Of a stretch of DNA of 64,000 nucleotides, positions 1 to 11,932 are shown in pieces. Within the stretch, counting starts at the first letter, position 1. The number at the start of each line of letters is the position of its first letter. The position numbers were made by a program, and so were the translations under genes. The stretch comes from Mytilus californianus (lineage: Eukaryota > Mollusca > Bivalvia > Mytilida > Mytilidae): positions 73,346,339-73,410,338 of the forward strand of contig NW_026262734.1 of NCBI RefSeq assembly GCF_021869535.1. Direction: 5' to 3'. A model generated the notes under the pieces. The model worked only from the letters and a program-made list of their open reading frames with translations, did not search any database and was not told the origin of the DNA.

Positions 1-185
1 CTCCTCATTGTATTATTGTATCGGAGATCAGCTCCTCATTGTATTTTTTTTTGGTATCGGAGATCAGCTCCTCATTGTATTATTGTATTGGAGATCAGCT
101 CCTCATTGTATATTTTTTGGTATCAAAGATCAGCTCCTCATTGTATTTTTTTTGGTAACGGAGGTTAGATCTCCTCATTGTGTGT
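1..185. repeat. ~34-bp minisatellite, cut by window edge
   Basis: At least five head-to-tail units share the core GATCAGCTCCTCATTGTAT. The phrase AGCTCCTC recurs at about 30, 66, 98 and 132, with a diverged unit near 169, giving a period of 32-37 bp. The array starts before the window. The open frame running through it is a by-product of the repetition. Confidence 0.85.
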
Positions 186-239
186 TTAGGGACTGGGGAT
201 CAGTCAGTCTCATTTCATTTAAAGGACCACAAGTCAGTC

Positions 240-646
240 CTTACTATATATTTTTTTTTCAAATGTCTTATGTATATATTGCAGGTATACAATCAATTTA
301 TTGTTGGATGTCCATGTACATAGTTACTAAGATAATCAATCATATCAATATTTTTGTATTGGTCAATTTGTTATTTTATCATTTGGTTGATCATTATCAA
401 GTATGGTCTCATCACCCAGACTTTGTAACTGATCATGTACTAAGTAAGCCTGATGAACTTATTTCAGTACTTCCAAAATTATTTTCAAACATCTTTTAAA
501 AATTGGGTTTCGCATAGTTCAAAGACTTAGATTTTATATTTTTAGATGTATATACATGTTATTTTGTTTGCATATCTTTATGTTCATTTATAGAATAGAT
601 ATTTATGTAATGTTTGAGGACAAACATTTTTGAGTGGGGGGAAATA
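240..646 (+). mobile_element. 3' internal end of an LTR retrotransposon, with polypurine tract
   Basis: The segment ends with a short coding-like stretch (TTTGAGGACAAACATTTTTGA, stop included), then a purine-rich run at 632-645 (GAGTGGGGGGAAAT), and immediately TGTCATAGG at 647. A pol end, polypurine tract and LTR starting TG is the arrangement at the 3' side of Gypsy-like elements. No recognisable reverse transcriptase or integrase domain is visible; those would lie left of the window. The assignment rests on this arrangement only. Confidence 0.45.
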
Positions 647-1629
647 TGTCATAGGTGCATTTTCCCTTTCAGGTTTTAAAAAGTATTAATAATTTTTAGT
701 ACTTTTATCATTTTTCTAATTTCATATTCTAATTTTGAATCTTGAATAAGTTTGTAATCAAAAGATTGTTTTCGATTAGGATTATATTTATTTACAGTTT
801 TCTTATTTAATTTTCATTGAACTTATCTTAATTTAATTACCTTCAAACTAATTAGAAATATTTGAATATGTCACATATGTTTTTGAGAATTACAGTAATT
901 GTTCAATTTGTTAATTAGACAGACAGATGTCATTTGATAATTCATTTTTAATCCTTTAATTAATTTACTATTCATATTTTAACTTTGTCTTTTCATGTTA
1001 TTGCTCGAATCAATTAGAAATTTACTTGTCACATTAAGCTCTTTTCAGTCTTGGTATAAATAGATTGTAGAAATTTTAATACTTCACTAAGTCACAGTCA
1101 CCGTTAAAGTAGGGAACCATTACAACAGTTAGAAGCGTGAAGGAGTTGGAGTGATCCTGCAGAGTACCGTCTTGTTCCAGTCTTGGTTATTCAACGATCA
1201 GTAACAAAAGATTGCCTATCAATCATCTGAAACATTGGAATGCCATCAACCCGACAACAAAGGAAAGACCAACAACTCATCGGATCAAGACCTTCAATCC
1301 CAGATCCAGTTCTATCTAAGGAATATAACTATTTGGACAATTTCATCTTACAAGTGCATTTCGGACAATTCCAGCTAGTGATTCTACAAAAGTGATTAGA
1401 CAATTCTTAAGAACAGTGACATTTAAATTCTTTAGTGCATTTGTTTTAATTAATTGGATTTATCTTTGGCATATATTGTTATTTATTAAATTGTTAAACG
1501 TTTTAGAGTATTAACTTTGCCACTTGTCTGTCGTAAGTCTATTTATAGACTGACCCCTTGTCCCTTGGGTCAGGCATGCACAGTTAGTCCCCCCTAGCAA
1601 AAAGCATGCCATACTGGCCCTTGGTGACA
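647..1629 (+). mobile_element. Putative 3' LTR (Gypsy-like), right end uncertain
   Basis: It begins TGTCATAGG directly after a polypurine tract. A TATA box (TATAAATAG) sits at 1055-1063, about 410 bp in, where an LTR promoter would be expected. The right end is not certain. TGACA, the inverted complement of the start, occurs near 1,417-1,421 and at about 1,629, so the LTR is roughly 0.78 or 0.98 kb long. The 5' LTR is outside the window, so no comparison or target-site check is possible. Confidence 0.4.
1055..1063 (+). promoter_or_regulatory. TATA box within putative LTR
   Basis: TATAAATAG preceded by a C/T-rich stretch, in the U3/R position of the putative LTR. It is a good match to the consensus, but its function depends on the LTR call. 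Confidence 0.4.
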
Positions 1630-1998
1630 GATAACCCATGCCCCTTAAGATAGTCCATAAACTGCATATCTATTGAGAAAAAAACATTTTAATTTCCAGG
1701 GTTCAAAATACTGTGGATCTAGGGACAACTCTCCATGTACTATTATTGCTATTTTTCTCCTGAATATATGTGTAATAATTCCTATTGGGATACCATCTTG
1801 ATACCAACTTTTTGAAAAAATCTATTTTTAGTAACAGTGTGATCTTTGAAATGTTGACCCTAAAATCAATAGGCTTCTTCCCTTTTCCTAAAATATCTTA
1901 CATCTTTTTAAGGTGTATTCCAATCAAGCAAGATTGGGATGGCTTTCAATTGAATCAATATTTTTCAAACATACAAGTTATACAAGTTACATGTTTTA

Positions 1999-4900
1999 CA
2001 GTCAGGGTAATACTTATACAAGTGTATTCTATTTACTGGTACAGGTAAATTATTTAAATGGTATAGTTATCTCCCTTAGACATTCAGATGTTTTTTTACC
2101 TATACAAGTAAAACAAGTTGCTTTCTTTAAAAAAAGAAAAGCAATACGTGAACCTAACACTGCTGACTGGTCACCAAAAGATTGTTGCTGAATTTTTGTT
2201 TGCTTTTGAATTGAAATAATTGACTGTGAATAGAAGATAATGACGAATTTAAACTACCTTTATTAAAAATATGTATAATAGTGTGTACATTCTTGCACAA
2301 GTCAGTTGAAAGCAATGTTGGATAGGTGTGAATAGAAAAGTGTATATGCAGCTACTATTTGAATATATATTTTAAAGCTCAACTATTTCATTTATTACTT
2401 GGGATTGTACATCATTTTTTTATAATCCTATTGCAAATCCCGGTTATCTACAAACTGGATGTATAGTGCAAATTGCACAAACCAATCGCAATATAAATTT
2501 AAGCAATCAGTTTGCTTTATAATCTGGATGCATTTATTTTATCTATCACATCTTTATATTTTGTTTCCTGCATGGATGCCTTCATATTCTAAACTCGTTA
2601 TTGAAGTTGTCTGTACTCATGGTAGATGTTGTACAGATAAATTTAAAGTCCATTTTCCATGTTAAGTGAAACCCTGTGGCATGCAACTTATAAGAAGGTT
2701 TCGTATATTTTTCTTGAGAGTAACACACCAGCTTCATTTGGACCTCTTATATAGAGACTTATTTTGGTCTCATAAAACATTTCAAATTTTAAGGATTTCC
2801 TGATTTTACTTAAATCAATCCAAATATTCTATAGGGAAACTTGGTTTTGAAGAATATCTTATTTTCAGAAGTGTTATGAATATCTGAACATACTCTCAAA
2901 AAAATCAATTTATATAAAAAGACATGTAGATATAAAAAGATACCAGGATTAGATATAAGAAGATGTGGTATGAGTGCCTATGAGACAACATGTTTTACGT
3001 CAGACGTGAGTTTAGTCTACAAAGAATCATCAGTGACGCTCGAATAAAAGTAGTTAAAAAGGCCAAATAAAGTACGAAGTTAAGTAATCTATTCCTTGGG
3101 TAGAAAATCCTTGGCATTTCGAAAATGTCAAAGTTTATCAAAGGATAGTGATTCAAAAAAGAAAACAAAAGAGAAACAGCAAGAGGTCAGAATACCATAA
3201 GCAATGATGACCGAGCTTGAAAGTCACATGGCAAGCTCTTATTGCCGTGTCCTGAATTTAGATAAGAAAAGCGAAAATTCGCATTCGCGAGTGAAATTAA
3301 TATTTATGCATGAACGTGGTACTTTGGTGCAAGAAATAGTAAATTGAAAGCATATGCACTGATATTCTGGATAAGAATACGCATTTGCGTCATCACATAT
3401 ACTAATCTTATAGTTGAATTCGGATGTCAAACTACCTACCTCAAGTGTTTTGACTCCGGATTCATTGACATTTTATCCGGAATTTTTGTGAACGCAAACC
3501 GAAAGTGTGCGTGTGAACAGGGTGATGTATAATGTCAATGAATCAAGATGTGTAGGATAGCTGACCAACACAATGAATACAATTTTCAAAACCGTACCAT
3601 AGTACAAATATTTAAATGCTATAAGCATGATAAGGTTGAACTAATAAAAGAAAGAAAAAAAAAATAACATTATGATAGTAATTAAATTTTGTTATGATTA
3701 TTGTAAAATATTAATTACGTTTTTTGTGAGATGCAAGGATTTAAAATCCTTGTGAATTGAAACCATGCAAGTATTTTTTCATTCATGACCGTTTAAAATT
3801 TAGATATTTAGCTAACTTTGAGTACCCATCCCTGCTCATTGGTGCTCATACGTTACATATAATTTTCATAAATGTAATGACTGATCAAACCTGTGAGACA
3901 TAATGCACGTATACATTACAATTTTAGATATATTCTATAATTATTAGGAATAAATTCAGTCTATGTTTTACCCTAACAATGAATATTCTCTTAGTCTAGT
4001 AGTACATGTATCTATTAATGAAATAAGATATTTTTTTACAGAAAAATCCTTTTGTTTGATTATCTTTCTGGTTTCCGACCACTGTGTTTCCCACCTTAGA
4101 TAAATATTTTTAACAGAAATATCGTTTTCTTAATTTTTTTCATTCTTTCCGACATTTTCTCATGCTAAGATTGAAATACTAAATATCAAATGATAAACGT
4201 TCAGAAATAATCAGTTTATTCTGGGTCATTGTATATCAATAAACTATTCCCAGGTTTATTAAATACAACACACACAACACGAAAAGGGACCGTTTCAAAG
4301 CATGAATTATATAATTGCGTTATCATTATACTTGATATTTAATAAACATTCACATTATTTTGTCAAAAGGCAAATAGGTTCTAACATATAAATGATTTTT
4401 AGAATGCAACCTAGTCTTTATTGTTTTACTTTCAAATCTACAAATGAACTGTTTGCCGGATTGTTGAAAAATACATTAATTGTCACGTTGTAGCCTATCC
4501 ATAGAGGAACAGTATCAAAGACATATATAACTACCTGTGCAAATGATGGAAAATTTTCTAGATGTTCCGAGAATCGTGATTCCGAGGATATCGAGTGGTC
4601 CATAGACACTTCCAATACTCGCCAATATATAAGCGTGAACCCCTCAGGGGGTTCACGCAAAAAGTCATATTTTCTTCTTTTCTTGAATTTCTCTTGACTA
4701 TTTTGTTCTAATAGAGTGCTTAATTGTCTGTCCTTTGCAGATGTCTTTACTAATCATATAAGTATAATTACATGGACAATGAAACTCACATTTGTCTGTT
4801 ATCTTCAAAATACTTCTCATTTACAAGCCTCCGGGGAGCAATTTTTTGAAGGCCTTGCACAGTTACTTAACATCTTTTGAGTTTGAGCAATTGATTTCTT

Positions 4901-5223
4901 TGTTGAATTGAGATGAAAGGTTGAACTCTAATTAAAAAATATTATCAAACCAGAGAAAATTTGTTTCAGAGTGACATTCAGACATGTTAATGATGTTTTT
5001 ACCTCCCAAAACTTGAGAATTTTAGGGGTTGTTAAATAAAATTACTTATATAAGTAAATTTTTGGAGAAGATTTAGGGGAGACTATTCAAACCTTGAACA
5101 TGTTAAAAAGAAAATATAAATGTTACAAATTTACTTATAAAAGTATATAATTACTTCTTCAACAATGTTCAAGTAAATAAAAATGACTTGTAGTATATAT
5201 TAGTATTACTCCTGAGTGACTGT
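1999..5223. mobile_element. CAGTCAGGG-family DNA transposon copy, split by ~2.5 kb
   Basis: The left end starts CAGTCAGGGTAATACTTATA at 1999. It matches the better-preserved copy at 61,841-62,522 through the CCCTTAGACATTCAG block near 2,070-2,090. Similarity resumes near 4,660 (CTTCTTTTCTTGAATTTCTC) and continues to a diverged right end, GAGTGACTG, at about 5,223. The region between about 2,140 and 4,655 has no counterpart in the other copy, so it is probably inserted DNA. Two unrelated fragments remain possible. Confidence 0.45.
2140..4655. other. Non-coding stretch with one dispersed repeat
   Basis: AT-rich with no convincing coding frame. At about 2,960-3,180 it contains a common mussel-type repeat (GATATAAGAAGATGTGGTAT followed by GACGCTCGAATAAAAGTAGT). 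A perfect 11-bp-arm hairpin, GCGTGAACCCC/GGGGTTCACGC, lies at about 4,633-4,658. Nothing else is recognised. Confidence 0.5.
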
Positions 5224-5853
5224 TTTATGCAATACATTTTGATGTGCTTTATATAATAACATCATTGGACAAACTGCCCACAACTCCGTACTAAACTGAT
5301 ACTTACTATATCCTGGTGAGATAGCTCTTGACTGGTTGATTAATACATTAGTTGGATGCAAACTTCTCCTGATTACATTTTGAGCTGAAAGTAAAATTCT
5401 AGGTTAATGTCTGCAAACTTAAATGAATAGCAGTATATATTTACAGGCATTTTCAAATTCAGTTATTTTGTAAAATGTTTTAATTTTAAGGCAATTTATA
5501 AAATGCCTAACCTTGGTGGAGGCATTATATAAAATAACTAAAAATACCAAGTCATTTTGTAAAATGACTGAAATTTTAAAACATAATTCAACAGATTGTC
5601 TGTTCAGTTTCAGGTAATTTGTAAAAAATGGTATTAAGATTCGTGACCAAAAACCCATAATAGCCATTTCATGATGACAGAAGGGCAAATTCACAAATAA
5701 AATTGCTATTGTAAAATTAATAGACATGATAGAACAAAGATTTACAAACACATTTTTAGGAAATCTAGATTAATAAAATGCTTCGCTGGGGCGCAGCTTG
5801 ATACGACCGCAGAGGTCGAACCCTGAACAGTTGGGGCAAGTATGAACACAACA

Positions 5854-7070
5854 GGCAGATTCCATATAAGAAAGTGAAACAACTCCCATAAGCACCTTAG
5901 GCAAAAATCATAATCAATGAACTTCTGTTTTTGAATACATGCTTTACTAATAAAGATAAAGACAATTTGACAAAAAAAAAAATTATGAGCATCATCCTTT
6001 TTAAATAAACGAAGCCTTAAATATTATGTTTCTGACATAAGATTTGACAGACTTTATTGTTTCTGACATAAGATTTGACAGACTTTATTGTTTCTGACAT
6101 AAGATTTGACAGACTTTATTTTTTCTGACATAAGATTTGACAGACTTTATTATTTCTGACATAAGATTTGGCAGACTTTATTTTTTCTGACATAAGATTT
6201 GACAGACTTTATTATTTCTGACATAAGATTTGACAGACAAATTGAGTTTCTGACATAAGATTTTGACAGACTTGATTCTGACATAAGATTTTTCATACAT
6301 AAGATATTTTGACAGACAATATATATTTGTTTTTTTTGACTGACATTGGAAATCAAATCCTAGTTGAAAGTCATTTTTAAAACTCCTGGAAAATACTGCA
6401 GCCTAACATCTAACAAGATTTCACTACAGGTCAAAGAACTTTAACTGTTAGCACATTCAAATGTTTCAGACATAAGAAAACAAGTTTGACAGATCTTATG
6501 TAGGAAACATATAAGTTAAAACTATTGCTTAAATAAAGTTAAATGAAAGAATCAACATGTGTTTTTTCTTATGCACAGCATGACTTACAGTTTTAACTGG
6601 CATATATTGGAACCTACAATGATTTTGAAAGTTTTTACAGCGATGTTCCTGACATAAGATTTATTGACAGACACTGAGCTATAAAGCAAGATATTTGAAA
6701 ATGAAAAAAATATATATATCACAGATGTTTTTGACTAAAAAAAGTAACAAATTTGGGAACAGGGATGTTTGAATAACCAGACTACACTAGTAAATACCAG
6801 TATACAAGTGTCAACATAAAGCGTTGCAATACATAAACATTGTGTAAAAAATGGGAGTTAATTCTGTCAAAATTTTTGCATTTTTTCAACTTGTTTTAAT
6901 CATTTCTACTTTAAACGGAAACAATCATATCCAAAAATTATTTTTATAATTTCTTCTAACATCATTATTCCTCAAAACATTCACAGATTATCTTTAAAAT
7001 AACAGTAATTATTATTTTTATTTATTTATTCATTTTGACAGACATTTCAATTTCTTATATGGAATCTGCC
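5854..7070. mobile_element. Non-autonomous DNA transposon, 20-bp TIRs, TSD AACA
   Basis: The left end GGCAGATTCCATATAAGAAA is the exact reverse complement of the right end at 7,051-7,070. Similarity extends to about 25 of 27 bp. AACA flanks both sides (5850-5853 and 7071-7074). Copies B and D read straight through ACACAACATTCAAG at the same point, so they are empty sites. The 1,217-bp interior has no transposase and carries a 31-bp tandem array. Superfamily unknown; 4-bp duplications occur in, for example, Sola and Ginger. Confidence 0.9.
6028..6330. repeat. 31-bp tandem array inside the 1.2 kb transposon
   Basis: The unit TCTGACATAAGATTTGACAG plus ACTTTATT recurs at 6031, 6062, 6093, 6124 and onward with an exact 31-bp period, then decays after about 6,240. 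Diverged single units recur near 6,465 and 6,648. There are no unique spacers between units. Confidence 0.9.
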
Positions 7071-7184
7071 AACATTCAAGCTTGATACAGCTCTGAATTT
7101 GGATTGTTATTAAATATTTGACACAGCATAGGTTTCTGACACAGAAAGAATGTGGTCTAAGAACTTGAATTTTTTTAATTTACC

Positions 7185-8815
7185 TATTATGGTCCAATGT
7201 CCAAAATCAAAATACATGGTTAGATTCAGCATATCAAAGAACCCCATATATTCAATTTTTGTTAAAATCAAACAAAGTTTAATTTTGGACCCCAACTTGG
7301 ACAAACTTGAAAATTGGGTCCATAATCAAAAATCTAAACACATGTTTAGATTCAGCATATCAAAGAACCCCAAGAATTCAATTTTTGCTAAAATCAAACT
7401 AAGTTTAATTTTGGACCCTTTGGACCTTAATGTAGACCAATTTAAAAAACGGGACTTAAAAATCTAAATACACGGTTAGATTTGGAATATCAAAGAACCC
7501 CAATAATTCAATTTTTGATGAAATCAAACAAAGTTTAATTTTGGACCCTTTTGACCTCAATATGAACCAATTTGATAGCGGGGCCCAAAAATAAAAAATC
7601 TAAATTCATGGTTAGATTCAGCATATCAAAGAACACCATATATTCAATTTTTGTTGAAATCAAAAAAAGTTTAATTTTGGACCCCAACTTGGACCAACTT
7701 GAAAACTGGGCCCATAATCAAAAATCTAAACACATGTTTAGATTCAGCATATCAAAGAACCCCAAGAATTCAATTTTTGTTAAAATCAAACTAAGTTTAA
7801 TTTTGGACCCTTTTGACCTCAATGAAGACCAATTTAAAAAACGGGACCCAAATTAAAAATCTAAAAACACGGTTAGATTTGGCATATCAAAGAACCCCAA
7901 TAATTCAATTTTCGATGAAATCAAACAAAGTTTAATTTTGGACCCTTTTGACCTCAATATGAACCAATTTGATAGCGGGGCCTACAAATAAAAAATCTAA
8001 ATACATGGTTAGATTCAGCATATCAAAGAACCTCATATATTCAATTTTTGTTGAAATCAAAACAAAGTTTAATTTTGGACCCCAATTTTGACCAACTTGA
8101 AAACTGGGCCCATAATCAAAAATCTAAATACATGTTTAGATTCAGCATATCAAAGAACCCCATATATTCAATTTTTGTTGAAATCAAACAAAGTTTAAAT
8201 ACTGGACCCTATCTTGGACCAACTTGAAAACTGGGCCCATAATCAAAAATCTAAACACATGTTTAGATTCAGCAAATCAAAGAACCCCAAGAATTCAATT
8301 TTTGTCAAAATCAAACTAAGTTTCATTTTGGACCCTTTGGACCTCAATGTAGACCAATTTAAAAAACAGGACCCAAAATTAAAAACCTAAATACACGGTT
8401 AGATTTGGAATATCAAAGAACCCCAATAATTCAATTTTAGATGAAATCAAACAAAGTTTAATTTTGGACCCTTTTGACCTCAATATGAACCAATTAGATA
8501 ACGGGGTCCACAAATAAAAAATCTAAATACATGGTTAGATTCAGCATATCAAAGAACCCCATATATTCAATTTTTGTTGAAATCAAACAAAGTTTAATTT
8601 TGGACCCCAATTTGGACCAACTTGAAAACTGGGCCAAAAATCAAAAATCTAAATACATGTTTAGATTCAGCATATCAAAGAACCTCATATATTCAATTTT
8701 TGCTAAAATCAAACAAAGTTTAATTTTGGACCCTTTGGACATTAATGTAGACCAATTTGAAAACTGGACCCAAAATAAAAAATCTAAATACACTGTTAGA
8801 TTCGGCATAACAAAT
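7185..8815 (+). repeat. ~126-bp tandem array in copy A
   Basis: About 13 units each contain TTAGATTCAGCATATCAAAG, then ATTCAATTTTTG, then AAGTTTAATTTTGGACCC. Spacing is 126-136 bp (for example 7221, 7347, 7477, 7613). At least two unit subtypes alternate (AACCCCATATATTC and AACCCCAAGAATTC). Because 126 is a multiple of three, peptide repeats appear in some frames; I do not regard these as genes. Confidence 0.9.
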
Positions 8816-9250
8816 AAATAAATGTGATCAAAGATTTTACAAATCTAATGCGCCATACTGTGCAATTAAAGATTACTTCTTGAAACTTTTCAATATTTGA
8901 AATTTGAAAAAAAAATAATATTTGAAGAATAATTCTTTTTAATTTCTGAAATCTGAAATGAGAAAAAATTGGCCCCCCACAATTTCTTTTTATCCCCCCC
9001 CCCCTTTTTCCCCCAAAAAAATTCTTTCCCTCAAGATATGGTCATAATCTCAATTCAAATTTCCAATGGAGTTGGCAACCATAATTACCCATTTAAATTT
9101 ACCATAGTGCTAACTTAATCTATTTTATAATAGAATTAATAAAAATATAGTGTCAAATCTTTCATATGGATTTTTTTGTAAAAAAAAAAGATGAAAACAT
9201 TTGCAGATATTTTTACTGGTCTTCCTTTATAAATATGCATTTCTTTAAAC

Positions 9251-9326
9251 ATAATTTAAAAGCAGTGTAAGGGAAGTAACCAAAACGTTGTATTTGGATT
9301 ACCTCCCTTACACTGTTTTAGATTAT
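9251..9326. repeat. Hairpin 1 of copy A tail
   Basis: The arm TTAAAAGCAGTGTAAGGGAA pairs with TACCTCCCTTACACTGTTTTA across a loop of about 25 bp. The same hairpin is found in copies B, C and D. Confidence 0.75.
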
Positions 9327-9354
9327 CTTTATTGTTCATTAACCATTACTTTAT

Positions 9355-9434
9355 ACATAATTTAAAAGCAGTGTAAGGGAGATAATTTCAATGATGTATT
9401 TGATTTATCTCCCTTACACTGCTTTAAATTATGT
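9355..9434. repeat. Hairpin 2 of copy A tail
   Basis: ACATAATTTAAAAGCAGTGT at the left pairs with ACACTGCTTTAAATTATGT at the right, and the stem continues into AAGGGAGATAA/TTATCTCCCTT. This gives about 30 paired bases with one bulge. It resembles hairpin 1, so the pair looks like a duplicated inverted-repeat element. Confidence 0.8.
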
Positions 9435-9959
9435 TTTGTACTAAAGTATTTGTCCATTAACCAGGACAACCTTGTTTTTCCCCCTTTTTTGCCCCTAATT
9501 CCTAAACAGTTTGAGCCATAACCCCCCAAAGCAAATCCTAACCATCCCTTTGTGGTATGGAAACTTGTAGTATAATTTCAGAGAGATCCATACACCGTTC
9601 CACAGTTATTGTCTGGAAACTAGAAAATGCTCATTTTTGGCCCCTTTTTGGCCCCTAATTCCTTAACTGTTGGTACCATAACCCCCAAAATCAATCCCAA
9701 CCTTCCTTTTGTGGTATTTAACCTTATGGTCAAATTTCAAAAAGATCCATTCACTTAAACTAAAGTTAGAGTGCGAAAACCAATATGTATTCGGACGACG
9801 ACGCTGGACGCTGGACGACGCCGGACGACGACGACGACGACGACGACGCCAACGTCATACCAATATACGACCACAAAATTTTTTTGCGGTCGTATAAAAA
9901 CAGCAGTGTCTTAAATGGAGCTGAGAAAAATATTAAAATATCTTGATTGACTCATGGTT

Positions 9960-10260
9960 GTTTGTTTACATTTCAGTAGCAAATATTTCATGCATATTCA
10001 GGATTAGAACACATACATAATAAATGCAATAGGTATAAGTTCTGTAATAGATTGAACAGGATGCTGGGCAGAAATTTTGACTATCTATAGAACATGTAGT
10101 AAAGACGTTGGATAGGGACAGAAACACTACTCTAAATACAACACCTACCATGGCCAACTCTCAAAGAGATCCTAACATGCCTAGACTAGACACCAGATTT
10201 AATGTTCCCATTCAGAAAAATTGAGGATTTAAACATCCTGTATAGCCAAAAAGGTTCACA
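9960..10260 (+). repeat. Diverged copy of the AACGTCCAGTGGCAAATATT dispersed repeat
   Basis: GTAGCAAATATTTCATGCAT followed by ATTCAGGATTAGAACA and GGATAGGGACAGAAA parallels the better copy at 11,500-11,930 over about 300 bp with many substitutions. Confidence 0.6.
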
Positions 10261-10660
10261 ATTCTAGCATGGGTTTTAATGCAGATGGGTTAAGTGCCTA
10301 TTTCTATACCTCAGATAGCTCTTGGAAAAGAAAATCTGTTAACAAAATTCCACAGGTCTCCTTTATCATGTTTATGCAAGCAAAAATTTGAACAAATGGT
10401 AAAAAAAGTTAATGCTAATTAATGAATCTTGCCCCTGGTAAAATATCAGGTATCACCTGAACTTGGAGATCACAATAAAATTCTATTTCCAGCATGCAAA
10501 TTTTTTCTCCAAAAATACTGCAAAACTGGAATATGAGTACATGTATACCAGCATTGTTAGAAATAATAATACATTTTGTAATATGATAGCATGATAATTG
10601 TGTGCTACTTGCAATTGCTATCATAAAACAATGAAGACAATAGTACAACTTATCTTTTTA

Positions 10661-10938
10661 TGCCCCACCTACGATAGTAGAGGGGCATTATGTTTTTCGG
10701 TCTGTGTGTCCATTCGTTTGTTCGTCCGTCCGTTCATCCTGCTTCAGGTTAAGGTTTTTGGTCAAGGTAGTTTTTGATGAAGTTGAAGTCCAATCAACTT
10801 GAAACTTAGTACATGTTCCCTATGATATGATCTTTCTAATTAAATGCCAAATTAGAGTTTTGACCCCAATTTCACAGTCCACTGCACATAGAAAATGATA
10901 GTGCAAGTGGGGCATCATGTACTATGGACACATTCTTG
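10661..10938. mobile_element. TGCCCCAC...GTGGGGCA repeat (MITE-like)
   Basis: It begins TGCCCCACCTACGATAGTAG and ends near GTGGGGCATCATGTACTATG, so the termini TGCCCCAC/GTGGGGCA are inverted. The interior phrases (TTGATGAAGTTGAAGTCCAA, TAGAAAATGATAGTGCAAGT) are ones I recognise as widespread in bivalve DNA. No coding content. Confidence 0.55.
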
Positions 10939-11469
10939 ATTGAAATTAAAATTATGAATGTTTGTTAACCATGTTAACTGTACATTCAATTTTGTTTATA
11001 CATCATGTGTACACCATTCATTGTCATTCTTCATATGTCAAAAAGTCATGTCATTTACAGTCAAGGGTTATATTATAACTCTATAGGGTTATTAGAGAAA
11101 ATATCAAACGTGTTATTACATATACTTTCATGAGTTGTCTACTCTTTATTTCTTACATTTTCTTAATCTGTAGTAACATATGTTTGTTATTTGTTAAATA
11201 AATCATAAATATTTTAATTTTTAGTGGGCACTTGGGAATTCTTGAAATTTTGTGCAGTAACTTAATACATAGCCTTGATAACTAATTTTCCAATTAAATT
11301 AATACATTTTTTATCAACAATGGCCATGGTAAATCAATGAGACAAGGCTTTTAAGGGATAAACTAAGCTGTAATAACAAGGCTTAGTTATAACAGGCATG
11401 TAACTTATTATATGAGACACTTTGGAATTACTTGGAATCTTGCGCAGAACCTCATTACATGCTCTGATC

Positions 11470-11932
11470 ATTATTTCTTAAAATAAATTGATTGATTGAT
11501 TGATTGTTGGTTGCTTAACGTCCAGTGGCAAATATTTCATGCATATTCAGGACGAGAACAAGTTCACAATAAATACAATAGGTAGGTTCTGTAATAGATT
11601 AAGGGATTAAGGTCGGAGAAATTTAGACTGCCACGGGAAATGAGGGTATATTGGATAGGGACAGAAATTTAGCCTTGCAACAGGTCACCTACGGACCCCT
11701 CAAAGAGTTGTTGCAAGGGTTCTTAACGTGCAAAGAGCGTGGCACTCTCTTTACACGAGGCATCGGATTTTACGTCCCCATTCTGACCGGACGTGGCTGC
11801 AAATTTGTACATCCCGCACAGCCAAACGGACGCCCCACTTTAGCACGGGTTTTACTGCCGGTCGGAGGAAGACCAATGGTGACCATACTTCTATTCCCCA
11901 GTCACCCTTGGGGGGTAAAATAAATTGAAATA
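11470..11932 (+). repeat. Bivalve dispersed repeat (SINE-like), near full length
   Basis: TTGATTGATTGATTGTTGG leads into TTGCTTAACGTCCAGTGGCA and ATTTCATGCATATTCAGGAC, then a GC-richer body (GACCGGACGTGGCTGCAAAT) ending near CACCCTTGGGGGGTAAAAT. The composition is clearly unlike the AT-rich surroundings. The short open frames inside it vary between copies and are not taken as genes. Confidence 0.65.

Larger units (their letters stand above)
5778..9900 (+). repeat. Mussel composite repeat, copy A (interrupted)
   Basis: It starts ATGCTTCGCTGGGGCGCAGC and ends in GCGGTCGTATAAAAA. In order it holds a unique head, a tandem array (7,185-8,815), an AT-rich tail with poly-C runs, two hairpins and an ACG microsatellite near 9,800-9,850. 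The motif TACGACCGCA near the start and its complement TGCGGTCGTA at the end are inverted. Without the nested transposon at 5,854-7,070 (and one copy of its AACA duplication) it is 2,902 bp, the same length as copy D, which it matches almost base for base, including shared private variants. Confidence 0.8.

Noticed and set aside
8-499. 163-codon frame at the left edge
   Set aside because: Its first third is minisatellite sequence. Only the last part might belong to a retrotransposon pol end, and no domain is visible.
4633-4658. Strong GC hairpin (GCGTGAACCCC/GGGGTTCACGC) as a terminator
   Set aside because: Bacterial-type terminators do not apply here and no gene precedes it. Recorded only as a hairpin.
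6028-6330. Regular 31-bp repeats resembling a CRISPR array
   Set aside because: Units abut with no unique spacers, the array lies inside a TIR transposon, and the DNA is animal nuclear.
7150-8821. Open frames coding repeated MVRFSISKNP-type peptides (also in copies B, C, D)
   Set aside because: They follow the tandem unit, appear on both strands, change frame at indels between units and have no start context or domain. Treated as by-products of a period near 126 bp.
11651-11923. 90-codon frame in the GC-richer dispersed repeat
   Set aside because: It lies inside a high-copy repeat with frames on both strands; composition alone explains the openness.
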